Made by a program: the position numbers and the translations under genes. 64,000 nt of DNA from Turnera subulata (lineage: Eukaryota; Streptophyta; Magnoliopsida; Malpighiales; Passifloraceae): NCBI GenBank assembly GCA_028386065.3, contig JAKUCV010002470.1:246768-310767 (forward strand). The letters run 5' to 3'. The notes beneath the pieces are model-generated. The model did not search any database. It saw only the letters and a program-made list of their open reading frames with translations, and was not told where the DNA came from. Every line of letters begins with the position of its first letter. Position 1 is the first letter of the stretch. Positions 46,464 to 57,593 of the stretch are shown here, piece after piece.

Positions 46464-49099
46464 ATGAAGTCAAACTCTAGAAAAGGCACCCCTACCAAAG
46501 TAACCAAGGTACAAAAATCATCCAAACCAACCAGGAAGACACCATCACCAAAATCAAAACTTTTGAAGAAGGTCTCCACACAAACACCTACTTCAACATC
46601 AAAAATGGCCCCTAATGCAATGGCCACGTTAAGGGACACAAGGCCGGATAAAGAAAAGACAAGGAACGACAATACAATTCCTGACCTGACATCGGCAAAA
46701 AAATACGCCGCTGGAGGACTCAAGATGTTCAAAGAGAAGAGGCAGAAGGAAAAAGGAATCACAGCCTCTTCAATCAAAGTAATTGCCAGAAAGAAGCCTC
46801 CAGGTAGCATCTTTGACTCTTCTTTGGCTTTACCCTATGATGGCACTGAAGATAGTGATACTCTGCCCACTACTGAACTCACTATGACGATTTTACAAAA
46901 ATGGGCAATGATGTTTTATATCCTCCAGAGACTACCTCTATTACTACTGCTTCACTTGATTTAAATCATGCCATACAAATCTTGAGGGAAGCTGAGAGTT
47001 CTGTGATTGAATCAAATCTGGCAGAATCAAAAGTTCTATATGATACGCCTACTGAAATTGAAGTAAAAATCCTAGTTCAGACAATCCATACTGCTTATGG
47101 AAAATTTGGTTTAAATAAGACAAAACAATACTTTGATGCACGTATGAAAAGTATTGTGTCAAAAGAAGATGTTGAGAAGTTGATAGAATCAGAGAATGCC
47201 ACTCTGGTTGGAGATAAAACCAACTCTCTGAATAAGGAAGGGTATACGGATATGGTTGCTAACGAAACCATACCCTCAGAAGTAGTGGAAATTGCTGAGA
47301 AAAGCGTGGATGTTTGTGACCCTACAGCAGCTGAAAATTCAAAAGAGATCAGCCGAGATGGTCTTACAGTCTCTGAGAACTTAAAGATTGCAGAGGGTGC
47401 TGAAAAACAGGCCCTGAAGGCAAATGTAGATTAAGCTGTAGAGAAATCAGATGTTGCGAAAAGTGTTCAGAAAGAGGTTGATGATGAGTCTTCATCAGAT
47501 AATGAGAAGGAGCTGGAGAAGCATTCTGAAAAGTCTGTGATGACTTGCAAGACAGATGTGCCAAAGATGAAGAAGAAGAGAATAGATGTGGTTTATGCAA
47601 AAGCCAAACTACCAGCAATGAGGAAGCCAAGTGCTCGCCTTTTTTTTTATTGAGGAATTGTAAGGCAAACTAGAAAGCAGACGAAGCAGAACACTGATGT
47701 ATATCTGATTGATACTGACTCAGATGATGATGTTGCTGAGACAGAAACTCCAAAGAAGAGGAAAAGAGTTACGGGCAGTAATTCTGAAAAGAGTGGAAGC
47801 TACAAATCTGCAAATAATGACTCGGTTGGTGAAAAACCAGATCGTGAAGAAGAAGAAATGGATGATTTCATTTCAAGGTTCTACTCAGATGATGAGTAGG
47901 AAAACGTGAATGATAATGTAAATGGTGAATCTGAGGAGCATGATGATGATGAGGAAGAAAAGAGAGAAGAAGATGAAGGAGAAGATGAAGAAGATAAGGA
48001 TAACAGTAGGAATGATGATAATAATGAGGAAAATCAGGATCCAGAAGAAGAGCAGGAAGAGGATGAAGATGAAGAACAAAAAGATAAAGAGGATGTTGTG
48101 TAATCAGAAGAAGAGCAGGAGGAAGAGAAGAAAAGAAGTTCCTGAGCCTCCAAAGAAGAAGGCCAAGATCGGTGCATAGGGAAAACTGACGAATTGGTAA
48201 AGAAAGAAGATGGAACAAAGCCGTTCAAGAAGCTTACTAAGGACTATAATGTGGTCTTAAAGGACTTTGAAGATCTTGGAATTACTTCCATTCTGAAGTA
48301 TTTCAAGCTAGACTATCTGGCTACATTGCAGACTCAAATGGATGAAGAAATTGTGACTGAATTCTACAAGAACCTGCAAATCAAAAAGGATAAGAATGAT
48401 GAGGTTTAGTACCTTGTGGGCACTGTGAAAGGCAAAAAGATCAAAGTAACTGAGGATACAATCCGAGATGTGCTCAAATCCAAGAAAGGAGCAATCAAAC
48501 ATTATAACACCAAGTTTGGTGTTAAGGTGAATATCAGAGGTTCTCCTTCTTACAGTCAGCAAACAAAACTAGTATATGGCTCCAATAAGAAAGGTACTTA
48601 CCAGTAGACTACTCCTCTTGTTAGAGCTGTATTCTATATGCTCACATATGTCATTTTGCCCCGTCCTGGTAATTTCAATGAGATCTCCCATCATGATTTG
48701 TGGCTCACTACCTGCCTTTTGGAGAAAAGTCCAATTAGTTGGGAGTATCAAATTCTCCACCATATGGCTCTTTGCAAATTTAGAAGTCATGGACGTTTGG
48801 TCACCATGATTGCAAAAAGGTTTGGTGTGAAGACATCTAAGAATGCTGAACTCCTTGACCGCAAAACCCTGTCCAATATGAGTATCAGAACTGGTGCAAA
48901 TGTGAAATATGAAGTGACTCGTGCTGGGGCTAGTGCTAAAGAGACCATGCTGGATGATCTGGGAACAAGGCTGAGTCTTTTGGAGACTGACATGGAAGAT
49001 GTCCGGGGTGATATTGCTGATCTAAAGGAGGAGATGATGGCGCAATTTCAGCTGGTTCTTTCTCGACTTCCTTTACAAGTATCCTCTGATGATGACTGA
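46464..49099 (+). pseudogene. Sirevirus third (env-position) reading frame
   Basis: Broken reading frame between pol and the 3' LTR, where Sireviruses carry an extra ORF of uncertain role. Order: Lys/Ser/Thr-rich N-terminus (46464-46830); an indel near 46905; an acidic middle; a long Glu/Asp run (47900-48100); a globular C-terminal part (48190-48900; LKDFEDLGITSIL, HDLWLTTCLLEKSPISWEYQILHHMA); and a terminal heptad-like coiled coil (LGTRLSLLETDMEDVRGDIADL). Stops lie near 47432, 47651, 47897, 48100 and 48406. I see no clear signal peptide or fusion peptide, so 'env' describes position only. Confidence 0.75.
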
Positions 49100-49330
49100 G
49101 GCCTTTTCGGATCTGATGCTTCTTAGAATTCATGCATTGCATCTTAGTTCCTCTAGTTAGTCTTACTTACTGTTTTTATTTCTAAACTAGTTTTTATCTT
49201 AGTTGTTTCTGAATATTTATCTATCTTTTGGGATATTTTGATTGAATATTTTGGATATTGCTCTTTGAATGATTTTATCTGCATGATCTTTGCTCTATTC
49301 CTATGGTATATCCTCCCTTTCTGTTGATGC

Positions 49331-49881
49331 CAAAAGGGGGAGAAAAACTGTGTTGCGGTGTTGATTCTCTATGCATGAACATTGACATTGGTTATGGTTT
49401 CTGAGAGAAACCAAGTTGATGTAGTTGCTGTTGAAATCATATATGTGTGTTATGCAGGCACTGAAAAGCATTAATTGATGCTACTGATGAGATATGGTTG
49501 TTGTTAAAACCATATATGTTTTATGTAGGAAGTGTGAAGTTGGAAATCTGGTTTTACTAAAAACCACACTTATGCTTATGATTTGGTTTCTGCCAAAAAC
49601 CAAATGTTATGATAATGAATGCTATGCAACTTCGTATCTATTGTTATACATTCAACTAATCTTTTGTGCAGAAAGACAAATATAAAGGGGGATTCTATGA
49701 TTGGCTGTCGAATGCCAAGATTCATGTGTTTTTCAAACTTATCCTTATTGAATTACAAAACTGTTTTCAAAAGGGGGAGCAACAAAACAGGGGGAGGTTC
49801 GTGAAAATTAATTGAATATCTTTTGAACCCTTGTTATATGAAAAATCAACACAAATTTGTCATCATAAAAAAGAGGGAGAT
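49331..49881 (+). other. Multiple polypurine tracts before Sirevirus 3' LTR
   Basis: CAAAAGGGGGAG (49331-49342), AAAGGGGGA (49684-49692), CAAAAGGGGGAG (49768-49779), ACAGGGGGAG (49788-49797) and the terminal AAAAAGAGGGAGAT (about 49868-49881). Repeated polypurine tracts upstream of the 3' LTR are a known Sirevirus trait. Confidence 0.8.
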
Positions 49882-50989
49882 TTTTGACCAAAAATAGGGT
49901 TAATCACCTCCTAATGCTAAACTGTGATTAACCATGATTATGATCTGGTTTTGATGATTAACAAATTACATGTACATTGCTAGCTTTGCTTGTGTTGATT
50001 TTCACTTGCAGGAAAAATATTGTTTCTATCGATACCATATCTTGGACACACGACATATGGTTTTTATCAATACTATATCTTGGATACACGACATATGGTT
50101 TTTACCGATACCATATCTAAAGCTGTCAACATCAACTTTTTGTGCAAGTTGCATGTGGTCCTGCAAGCAATTAAATCCCACTTCTAGCCGTTTAAATTGG
50201 AGAACAAGTAAGAGGGAAGACTTTATGGAAGTGTAGATGATGTTTCCACCTAACTCCCACTCAACTCCAGAAGGTGGTCCAAACTTTCCAGATTTGGGAA
50301 TTCATAGCTACCAAGGAGTTGACATGCATAACGGCACCAGACTGAAGCTTTAATGAACTGAAGTCAACTGGAGTACAAGGAGCCGTTGCAGGAGCGTACC
50401 CCCCACACTCAGACCCAATAAAGAGGGACGTTTACACCTCTAGAAAGGCATCCCAGCTATTGCGCAAAATCTGAGTGTATACTTGAGCTTAAAATATTTG
50501 GTATTTGATCTGTTTTTTTTTTTTGTTTCATGGGGCAATTTGTAAGCAAGGCTTAGTTTAGTTTTGCTGGGTACTCAAGTCTAGGATTAGATTTGAGAGT
50601 AGGTTCAAGCTTAGCCTGTGAAAAGCTTGTGTAAGGTTAGAGTTTAGCCTGTGAAAAACTTGTAAAGGTTTGAGCTTAGCCTAGAAAAGCTTGTGTTTGT
50701 AACGATTAAGGTTGATCCCGCAAAAACCTAAGTATAGTGAGAGTTTTCAAATCCTAAAGGAAGGAACCTTTAGGTAGTGGAGTACCTGGTGAGGGAGAAC
50801 CACTCTAAATCACTGTGTTCACTCTCTTCTACTCTTTCTCTACTCGCTTTCCTATCCTATATCCTCGCTAAGAGTTTAACAGATTTGGTTTCTCAACAGA
50901 GATTTGGTATCGTAAAAACCAAATCACTCTATCCGAAATGTTTTCAAGTGCCAAATTGACCCCCCCTCTTAGGCACTTTTGGGCCTACA
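49882..50989 (+). mobile_element. Sirevirus 3' LTR (1108 bp)
   Basis: Begins TTTTGACCAAAAATAGGG (the 5' LTR has TGTTAACC, so the terminal TG is mutated) and ends ...TTTTGGGCCTACA, followed by the duplicated GAGAG. Small indels relative to the 5' LTR occur near 50510-50530 and 50895. Confidence 0.92.
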
Positions 50990-51116
50990 GAGAGGACCCA
51001 TGTACCCAATGCCTTATGGTTCTGCATTAGCAATTGGTGTCCAAGCCCACGCGTGTGGATCTCACTTGGGCCTTGTTTGTTTCTCCCCGATTTGTGGGCT
51101 ACTCTCGGCGGTAACA
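50990..51116 (+). mobile_element. TRIM LTR-1, 3' part
   Basis: Continuation of the LTR broken at 37394. Ends ...GGCGGTAACA and is followed by primer site TGGTAGCGGAGCC (51119-51131). It contains the shared CCAAGCCCACGCGTGTGG phrase. Confidence 0.85.
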
Positions 51117-51327
51117 AGTGGTAGCGGAGCCGATGGTTCGGTTGGGACGGTATGGACTTGCGACATAGTTTGGCTCTGTGGTTGTTGCCCCACATGTCGA
51201 GACTCCAAATTTGGCTCTGTGGACTTGGTGTTGTGGAGCGAGCTGCTGGATGTCGCAAAAGATGCTTCTGTTGTAGAGGGAGCAGGCCCAAGCCCGAGGT
51301 GAAGGAAACTTACACTTGAGGGGAGAT
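51117..51327 (+). mobile_element. TRIM internal region 1
   Basis: About 210 bp with a primer binding site (51119-51131) at the start and a polypurine tract (ACTTGAGGGGAGAT, 51313-51326) at the end, and no coding capacity. This is the structure of a terminal-repeat retrotransposon in miniature, which must be moved by other elements' proteins. Confidence 0.8.
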
Positions 51328-51526
51328 TGTTGGGTATTAAAGTGGAGAGTAAGTGTCCCACATTGGATGAAAAGAGACTAAGTGAGTGAAATATAAGTGG
51401 AGAGGACCCATGCACGCAATGCCGTAAGGTTTTGGGTTACCATGTGGTGTCCAAGCCCACGCGTGTGGATCTCACTTAGGCCTCGTTTGTTTCTCCCTGA
51501 TTTGTGGGCCACTCCCGACGCTAACA
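51328..51526 (+). mobile_element. TRIM LTR-2 (199 bp)
   Basis: TGTTGGGTATT...GACGCTAACA, complete, flanked by a polypurine tract before and a primer site (TGGTAGTGGAGTC) after, so it is shared by two internal regions. Confidence 0.85.
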
Positions 51527-51746
51527 AGTGGTAGTGGAGTCGATGGTTTGGCTAGGACGGTATGGACTTGCGACATGGTTTGGCTCCGTGGTTGCTGCCC
51601 CACGTGGAGCGAGCTCGAGACTCCAAATTTGGCTCTGTGTACTTGGTGTTGTGGTACGAGCTATTGGACATCGCAGAAGATGATTCCGCTGTGGAGGGAG
51701 TAGGCCCAAGCCCCATGTAGAAGAAATTCACACTTGAGGGGCAGAT
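51527..51746 (+). mobile_element. TRIM internal region 2
   Basis: Second copy of the internal region (220 bp), with a short local duplication (GTGGAGCGAGCTCGAGACTCC near 51604) relative to copy 1 and the same polypurine tract (ACTTGAGGGGCAGAT). Confidence 0.8.
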
Positions 51747-51945
51747 TGTTGGGTATTCAAGTGGTGAGTAAGTGTCCCATATCGGATGAAAAGAGACCAA
51801 GTGAGTGAAAAATAAGTGGAGAGGACCCATGTACCCAATGCCTTAAGGTTTTGGGTTACCATGTGATGTCCAAGCCCACGCGTGTAGATCTCACTTGGGC
51901 CTCGTTAGTTTCTCCCCGATTTATGGGCTACTCCCGGCGCTAACA
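51747..51945 (+). mobile_element. TRIM LTR-3 (199 bp)
   Basis: TGTTGGGTATTCAAG...GGCGCTAACA. After it only AGTGA of the next internal region is seen before a copia LTR begins at 51951. Confidence 0.85.
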
Positions 51946-51950
51946 AGTGA

Positions 51951-52301
51951 TGTTGAGAAGTAAAACCGGATAACAGTATACGCAGCGAAATAGATCTGAA
52001 TAACAAGGAAGCAAGCAAATTGCAGAAAAATAATATCAACAACCAAACCAATCAACAATCACAAGGGACACCAAATTTTTACGTGGAAAACCCCTTCAAA
52101 TCGAAGAGTAAAAACCAGGGACCCAAGGTCCATCAAATCAAGTCCACTATATCAAAAGTATCTTACAAAACCTCCTTCCAAAAGGTACTAACAGCACCAC
52201 CAAATAAGAGAGTGTAGATAATAATACAACAACAAAGAACAAGAAGGGTTACAGAGAAATTCACCAAAAATTGCTGCAGAATTCGACCTCCCACAGTAAC
52301 A
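51951..52301 (-). mobile_element. Copia (Tork-type) 3' LTR, minus strand
   Basis: On the minus strand it starts TGTTACTGTGGGAGG at 52301 and ends ...GGTTTTACTTCTCAACA at 51951 (351 bp). A purine-rich tract (AAATTTGGAGTTGTGGAGT) precedes it on that strand and copia RNase H lies upstream. Its 5' partner is not in the window. Confidence 0.7.
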
Positions 52302-52556
52302 ACTCCACAACTCCAAATTTGATCTCCACCGTTCAGAATGTAGATGAACGTGTTTACCTTCCATGAAAAGTAGAATTCTTACTGAGATGAATGGCACCCT
52401 AACTGTCACAATGCAACACATACCTCTGTTGTGTAAAATCAAGATCTTACACAAACCTCTTCGTCCATAGCATCTCTTTACTTGCTTCAACAGATGCTAT
52501 AAATTCTGCTTCCGTAGTAGACAAAGCCGTACACTTCTGCAATGGATTAATGCCAC
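52302..52556 (-). pseudogene. Copia RNase H, terminal part
   Basis: Minus strand reads LQKCTALSTTEAEFIASVEASKEM, with the RNase H Glu of the TEAE motif, then YVLHCDS (catalytic Asp) and AIHLSKNSTFH, with a frameshift in between. The preceding part of the same domain lies at 60591-60776, across the inserted Mutator-like element. Confidence 0.85.
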
Positions 52557-53148
52557 GTTTCATCCCTATGTTGCCCCTCGATTTTGAAATTCATCCCTAT
52601 ATTGAAATTTGATTGTTTTTCATCCCACTGTTCAACGTGTTTTTCATGTTTTGGTGTGAGTCCCCGAAATCCGGTGAATTTTGCTGACGTCGCAACTTTT
52701 CCCGTGCCACATCAGCAAAATAGGCCCCACTTGACCCAACCCAACCATCACAACCCATTCTTTCACCCGAGTCACCTACAAACCGAATGCTTGTGTCTAA
52801 AAAATGCCCCTCATACTTGGTTAAACCACACTAAAAGCAATTTTTGGTCATTGGTGGGTTTTTTATTTCTATAACTAATTTAATATTTATAACTCTTTTC
52901 TTTATTAAATTCATTAATACTATCCATGTTAATTTCATTAATTAATTACCATTAAAATATTAATTTCAATAATTTTTTCATTAATTTGGGAAAAAAATTT
53001 ATATTCTCATGATCCAAAATTGCGGTTTAACATATACCCAATTTAATGATTTTTAAATCTCTTTTCTTTATTAAATTCATTAATTGTGTGCATTAAATGT
53101 TGATTTTATGGTAAAAAATGATTATATTCTTATTACCTAAAACTATGG

Positions 53149-53153
53149 TTAAT
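53149..53153. repeat. Target site duplication GTTAA (left)
   Basis: GTTAA directly before the copia 5' LTR. The identical partner is at 59437-59441. Confidence 0.95.
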
Positions 53154-53380
53154 GTTATAAATATTGTATTATACATTGTATTATATATGTATGTATGTCA
53201 TTGTTATACATACCATATACATACTCTCTATTATTATATATATATATTTGTGTAAGAAATGATGATGGAATGAGAAATGGAAAACCGGGTAATGAAACCC
53301 GTGACCGGAGCTTCGCCGGAGTTCACCGGAAAAACTATTTCCTCCTCAAATTTCTCCTTCCTTCTCTCTTATTTATAACA
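53154..53380 (+). mobile_element. Copia-2 5' LTR (227 bp)
   Basis: TGTTATAAATATTG...TTATTTATAACA. It differs from the 3' LTR by three substitutions and an AT-dinucleotide length change. CGTTATCAGCACGA follows directly, an unusual primer-site-like sequence. Confidence 0.95.
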
Positions 53381-53450
53381 CGTTATCAGCACGAAAGTTC
53401 TCTACCCTTTTTTTTTTTTCAAAGCAGATAAGAAAGAAAAAAAGGAGAGG

Positions 53451-53745
53451 ATGAACCATGAACCACCATCGGCAGCCCAGCTCACCATAAGTGTCCTGGT
53501 ATGCAAAGAAGAGAACAAAACCAGTCCTGTTAAAAAAAGGTGTCCAGACTTGAATCTTGAGCTTAGAATCAGCCCTCCTAGTCAAATTGCCCAACCTGAC
53601 CAGGCGGCGCCACTCAAAACAGGAGGGAGAGGCCTTTTTGTTTTGCTTGCAGTTTGGGTTTATAAAACAGCAAGGATTGCTCTTGCAATATGGGTACTGG
53701 TATTGGAAGCAGTGGTGTTACCAACAACTTATGACTTCAAAGCCC
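53451..53745 (+). pseudogene. Captured R2R3-MYB (subgroup 4) C-terminal fragment
   Basis: Lies inside the copia element, 70 bp after the 5' LTR. It encodes CPDLNLELRISPP (EAR repressor core DLNLEL at 53547-53564), then PLKTGG. In another frame it has a Cys motif of CFACSLGL ... NSKDCSC type (Cys codons at 53639, 53648, 53678, 53684), where a TAA replaces the Gln expected after SLGL. A YDF remnant follows. These are the C2 and C3 motifs of subgroup 4 MYB repressors (MYB4/MYB308 type), which down-regulate phenylpropanoid genes. The DNA-binding repeats are absent, so it is a fragment, not a working factor. Confidence 0.85.
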
Positions 53746-54285
53746 AGCTCCTCCCCTTCTCCTCTCCCCTTGCTCGCCGTTGTAGCAGGACAAGGAACCG
53801 ACGCCGCCGTGTCCTCTCCAAGCCGTCGCCGCCGGTGCACCCTTCCCTCCTCTTCCTCCCATCGCGCCAAAGCAGCAACCAAAGGTAGCCACGCAGAGCC
53901 ACCGCCGCTGCACTCCTGACGCCGCACCTCCATTCCTGCCGCCTCGCTCGTGCCTGCCACTCCTGCCACCGTCACTTTCGGCGCCGGCCCGACGAGCCCC
54001 GTCTCAGCCTTGCCGATCTGCAGCCCATTTTCTTCCTTCACGCGACGCCGACGAGCAGCCCAGCCACTAACCGCCGCACCTGCAGATCCGCCTTCCTTTT
54101 CTCCTGCTCGCGTCGACCACCGTCTCCTGCAGTTGCTGCCGCCGCGAGCCGCGCATCGCACTGCCACGCCCGCCTCTCGTCCCGCCGCTGCTGGCTCGGA
54201 TCCGAGCGGAGAAGAGGAGATGGAGCCCCGGTGGAGGCTTGAGGAAGATGACCTAGGGTTACACTTTAGTCCCTGACGTTTCATT
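53746..54285. other. GC-rich segment inside copia-2
   Basis: Pro/Ser/Arg-coding in all frames with no recognisable family; it resembles the GC-rich leader zones of the gypsy LTRs in composition. It ends with CTAGGGTTACACTTTAGTCCCTGACGTTTC-like sequence. Probably acquired sequence of unknown origin. Confidence 0.35.
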
Positions 54286-54469
54286 TTACGCAGGTAAGTC
54301 CCTGCAATTCAATCCTTAAGTAATTTATATTCTCAATTTTGTCCTAAACGAATATATTAATGTTTAATTAATGTTATTTTTGAGTGATTGAATGTTTAAT
54401 TAATGTTGATCTTGGGAATTGAATGTATTGTGAGCTCATGGTGAGATCTGGGAATTTGTTGTTGGCCTA

Positions 54470-54870
54470 TGAATAAATAGTAAATCCGGCCTCGTGAATA
54501 GTAATTGTGGCCATGTGAATAGTACTTTCCGGCTACCATGAATAATGATTTTGATCGGAATCCGGCAAACCCAGAAGTGTTTGGCCGTCATTTGATGCCT
54601 CGGCAAAATAATCCGGCACGGTGAATAGTAATTTCCAACGACCGTAAATAGTGATTTTGGCCGGAATTTGAGACCTCGTGATTTTGATCGTGAATAGTAA
54701 TTTTGACCAAAATCCGAACGCCTCGAATTTTTCCCGGCGAACCCCGAAGTGTTTGGCCGGAATTTTATACCTCAGGTTATTTCCCGGCAAGTCCGGAAGG
54801 CGTGAATAGTAATTTTCGACGACCATGAATAGTAATTTTGACCGATCTGGCAACCGTGAATAGCGTTTTT
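54470..54870. repeat. Degenerate GAATAGTAATTTT repeats
   Basis: About ten occurrences of GTGAATAGTAATTTT or close variants (for example near 54496, 54622, 54689, 54802, 54826), mixed with GGCAAACCCCGAAGTGTTTGGCC-like words. Irregular spacing. No coding sense seen. Confidence 0.6.
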
Positions 54871-55060
54871 GGCCGATCCGACAAACCCCGAAGTGTTCGA
54901 TCGGAATCCGACGCCTTGGGTTTTTCCCGCCAAGCCCAGAAGGCTAATGGCATATACATACCGTAATAGTAACCGGATATTAGTAATGTATATTATATAT
55001 ATTATTGCTGAAAGATTTATCGAGTAAGCATATTTTTTGTTTTATTATTTAAATTCCGAT

Positions 55061-55466
55061 TGGGCTATCAAAGGGCCCACTGCATTTAAATTCATGCCTT
55101 TAATTTTATTTATGCTTTATTTGGGCTCATGAAAGGCCCATAATGGCCGGCTAAGCCGCCTATTTCTTTACATTTTTAATTGGGCTCGTATAAGGCCCAT
55201 CGCTTTTATTTTGCTGCAATTTAATTTTATTGGGTTCGCTATAGGCCCATTGCATTTATTTTTCAGCAATTTAATTTTTATTGGGCTAAGTAATAGAAAG
55301 GCCCATCGCATTTAATTTTCAGGCATTTATTTTTAATTGGGCTATAAAAGGGTCCATTGTATTTAATTACCTTGCCTTTAATTTTATGCTTAATATGGGC
55401 TCGTACTAGGCCCATCATTTAATTTCCTGTCATTTATTTTACTTGGGGTAATTTATTATAGGCCCC
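55061..55466. repeat. TGGGC...GCCCA hairpin array (eight units)
   Basis: TGGGC and GCCCA recur as pairs 9-14 nt apart at 55061-55079, 55122-55140, 55181-55199, 55231-55249 (TGGGT), 55282-55305, 55338-55356 (degenerate), 55396-55414 and 55444-55466 (GGGG/CCCC). The spacers carry CATTTAATTTT-like words. Period about 40-60 bp. Confidence 0.8.
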
Positions 55467-57001
55467 TTGCTTATTTATTTTAATTAAGCATTTCCTTATT
55501 AAATTATGATATTTGAATTTAAGACCATCAAAATTTCCGGAAGAAATTTGTTATGGGTATTAAATGAGGACAAGAATTTATATGATAATAGTCTGGTAGA
55601 CTAAATATAAGAGTCCAGCAGACTCAATAAAGGAAAATACAACGAAGACTCGAAGTCTTACCATTCAAAAGATCCTGAAGATCCCTCAAAAGGAAAATTA
55701 AGAATAAAAACATAAACCACCAGAAGGTGGACGTTGTATAACCATCAAGAAGATGGATATTGTATGACCATCACGTATATGGATATTGAAATTATACTTG
55801 CTTACCCTGAAGGAATTTATTTTATATTCAATTTATTTTAAGATCAATTTATATTATTACGCGTTGCGATCTATTTTATTTACTTTTCAGTAATTTATAT
55901 TTGTCTCTCGAATAATGCCTTACGTTTTTAGTCCCGAAGACTATGCAAAGTTGACACCCACAGGGGGAGAATTATATGTGTGGATGCCAATATACCCTGA
56001 AGGTATAAGCTAATATTGAAAGTTCTTATTTTATGTTCAACTTATATTATTAATTGTTATAATTACATGCATGTTATTATTAAATTCTTAATATGAACAT
56101 GAAGCCACTGTTTTAATGACTCTGGCATTTGTCCTGAAGACAATGCGTGACATATTCTGTATTTAATAGAATGGAAATTATTCATAAGTAATATATGATT
56201 GTACAACCTAAAAATGAGAAGAGGATTAATATGCTCTAGAAGAGCATAAGTTTATTACGCTCTAGAAGAGTATATATTAAGCTCCGGAAGAGCATAAGTT
56301 TTATTGTAGTATAACGTGCTCTAGAAGAGTAAAATATATACGCTCTGCAAGAGCTGAGATGCTGAATATCTCTATATTAAAAGACTATTGCTGTAGCTAA
56401 CAAACAAGTTGTGAAAAGTTTGCCAGCATTTTTTTTAGATTGTGCTATATAAAAATTCGGGTTATTGGAAATTGTCATATCCAGCCAGAAGCTGGAATGC
56501 ACTAGCCTGAAGCTAGCATTTTTAAGTTATTGAATACGCAGTTTGCACAGCCCAAAACTGAGACTAACTTTAAGTTAGCTGATAGAAATGTAATTTACAG
56601 CTGGTAAATAATTTCCCCATGTTATCATATCGAGCCTGAAGTTGGCACATATACTAGCCTGAAGCTGGTACGCATAGCAGCCTGAACCTGGCACCAACTT
56701 GAAGTTGGTTTATTGATTCATTGTTTGGCATGACCGGTTGGGCTATCCCGGTTCAATAATGATGCACTAAATTTGATTTGGTCATTGATTGAAAAAATCA
56801 GAAGTTTTTACAATCAATAAATTTCCATGTGATTGTTCTGCTGCAAAAATTTATTATACGGCCTTACTAAGATGAAAATGGTCAAACATCACCAGCAAGT
56901 TTAAAGATGATTCAGGGACATGAGCGCGGACTGATCAATCCGTGGTGTTAACCATCTAGGTAATTTTTACGATGCATCGACTAGATGGTCTATTGTGTGA
57001 T

Positions 57002-57039
57002 GCAAGTTGGCATAAGTGCGCACTTATTATGCCACTTGC
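57002..57039. repeat. Long near-palindrome
   Basis: GCAAGTTGGCATAAGTGC followed at once by GCACTTATTATGCCACTTGC: about 17 base pairs with small bulges and no loop. It sits inside the hairpin array. Confidence 0.85.
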
Positions 57040-57533
57040 GGGCACATGTCCCAACTTATGTTAGTAGACTATATGTCTAGATAATGCTGGTATATTTCTT
57101 CAATTATATTTCATCAATAAGAGACTGTATATCATTGGAAATAAACCCAAACAGATCTGGGGGAACATTGACAATTGATTGCATGACAGTTGATGAAATA
57201 TTATTGCTTGAAAAATTGATATTTTATATGCAGCAATACTGTGCATCAAGCCAACATGATGTTATAAGAATCCCCCCTATTTGTTTGATTAAAGGTCACA
57301 TACATAGTATCTCCGATCTTCAGACCATCAGTTATATAATGCTCCACCACAGGGTTGTGAAATTGGTCCTTTTAAAGAAGATTGGGAGTCTACATTGGGT
57401 ATGTATCTCCATAAATTATAAAGGTAATTGAAACCTAAGACAGGGGATTGGAGATTTATTTATAGCAATATTTGCTTATTAGTTGATGTTTTACCCAACA
57501 TCAGGGGGAGGGAAAATAAGCAACTGGGATCAA

Positions 57534-57593
57534 GAGAATTATTGAAATGACTTATCAATATATGAGAATTATTGAAATGACTTATCAATATAT
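57534..57593. repeat. 30-bp perfect tandem duplication
   Basis: A 30-bp unit starting GAGAATTATTGAAATGAC occurs twice back to back (57534-57563, 57564-57593). Confidence 0.9.

Noticed and set aside
47868..48228. Minus-strand frames opposite the acidic run of the Sirevirus third frame
   Set aside because: Shadows of the GAA/GAT-rich sense strand (Phe/Ile/Leu-rich in antisense).
51328..51526. TRIM as a Cassandra element with 5S RNA-like sequence
   Set aside because: No 5S internal promoter words (box A/C) could be found in the LTR.
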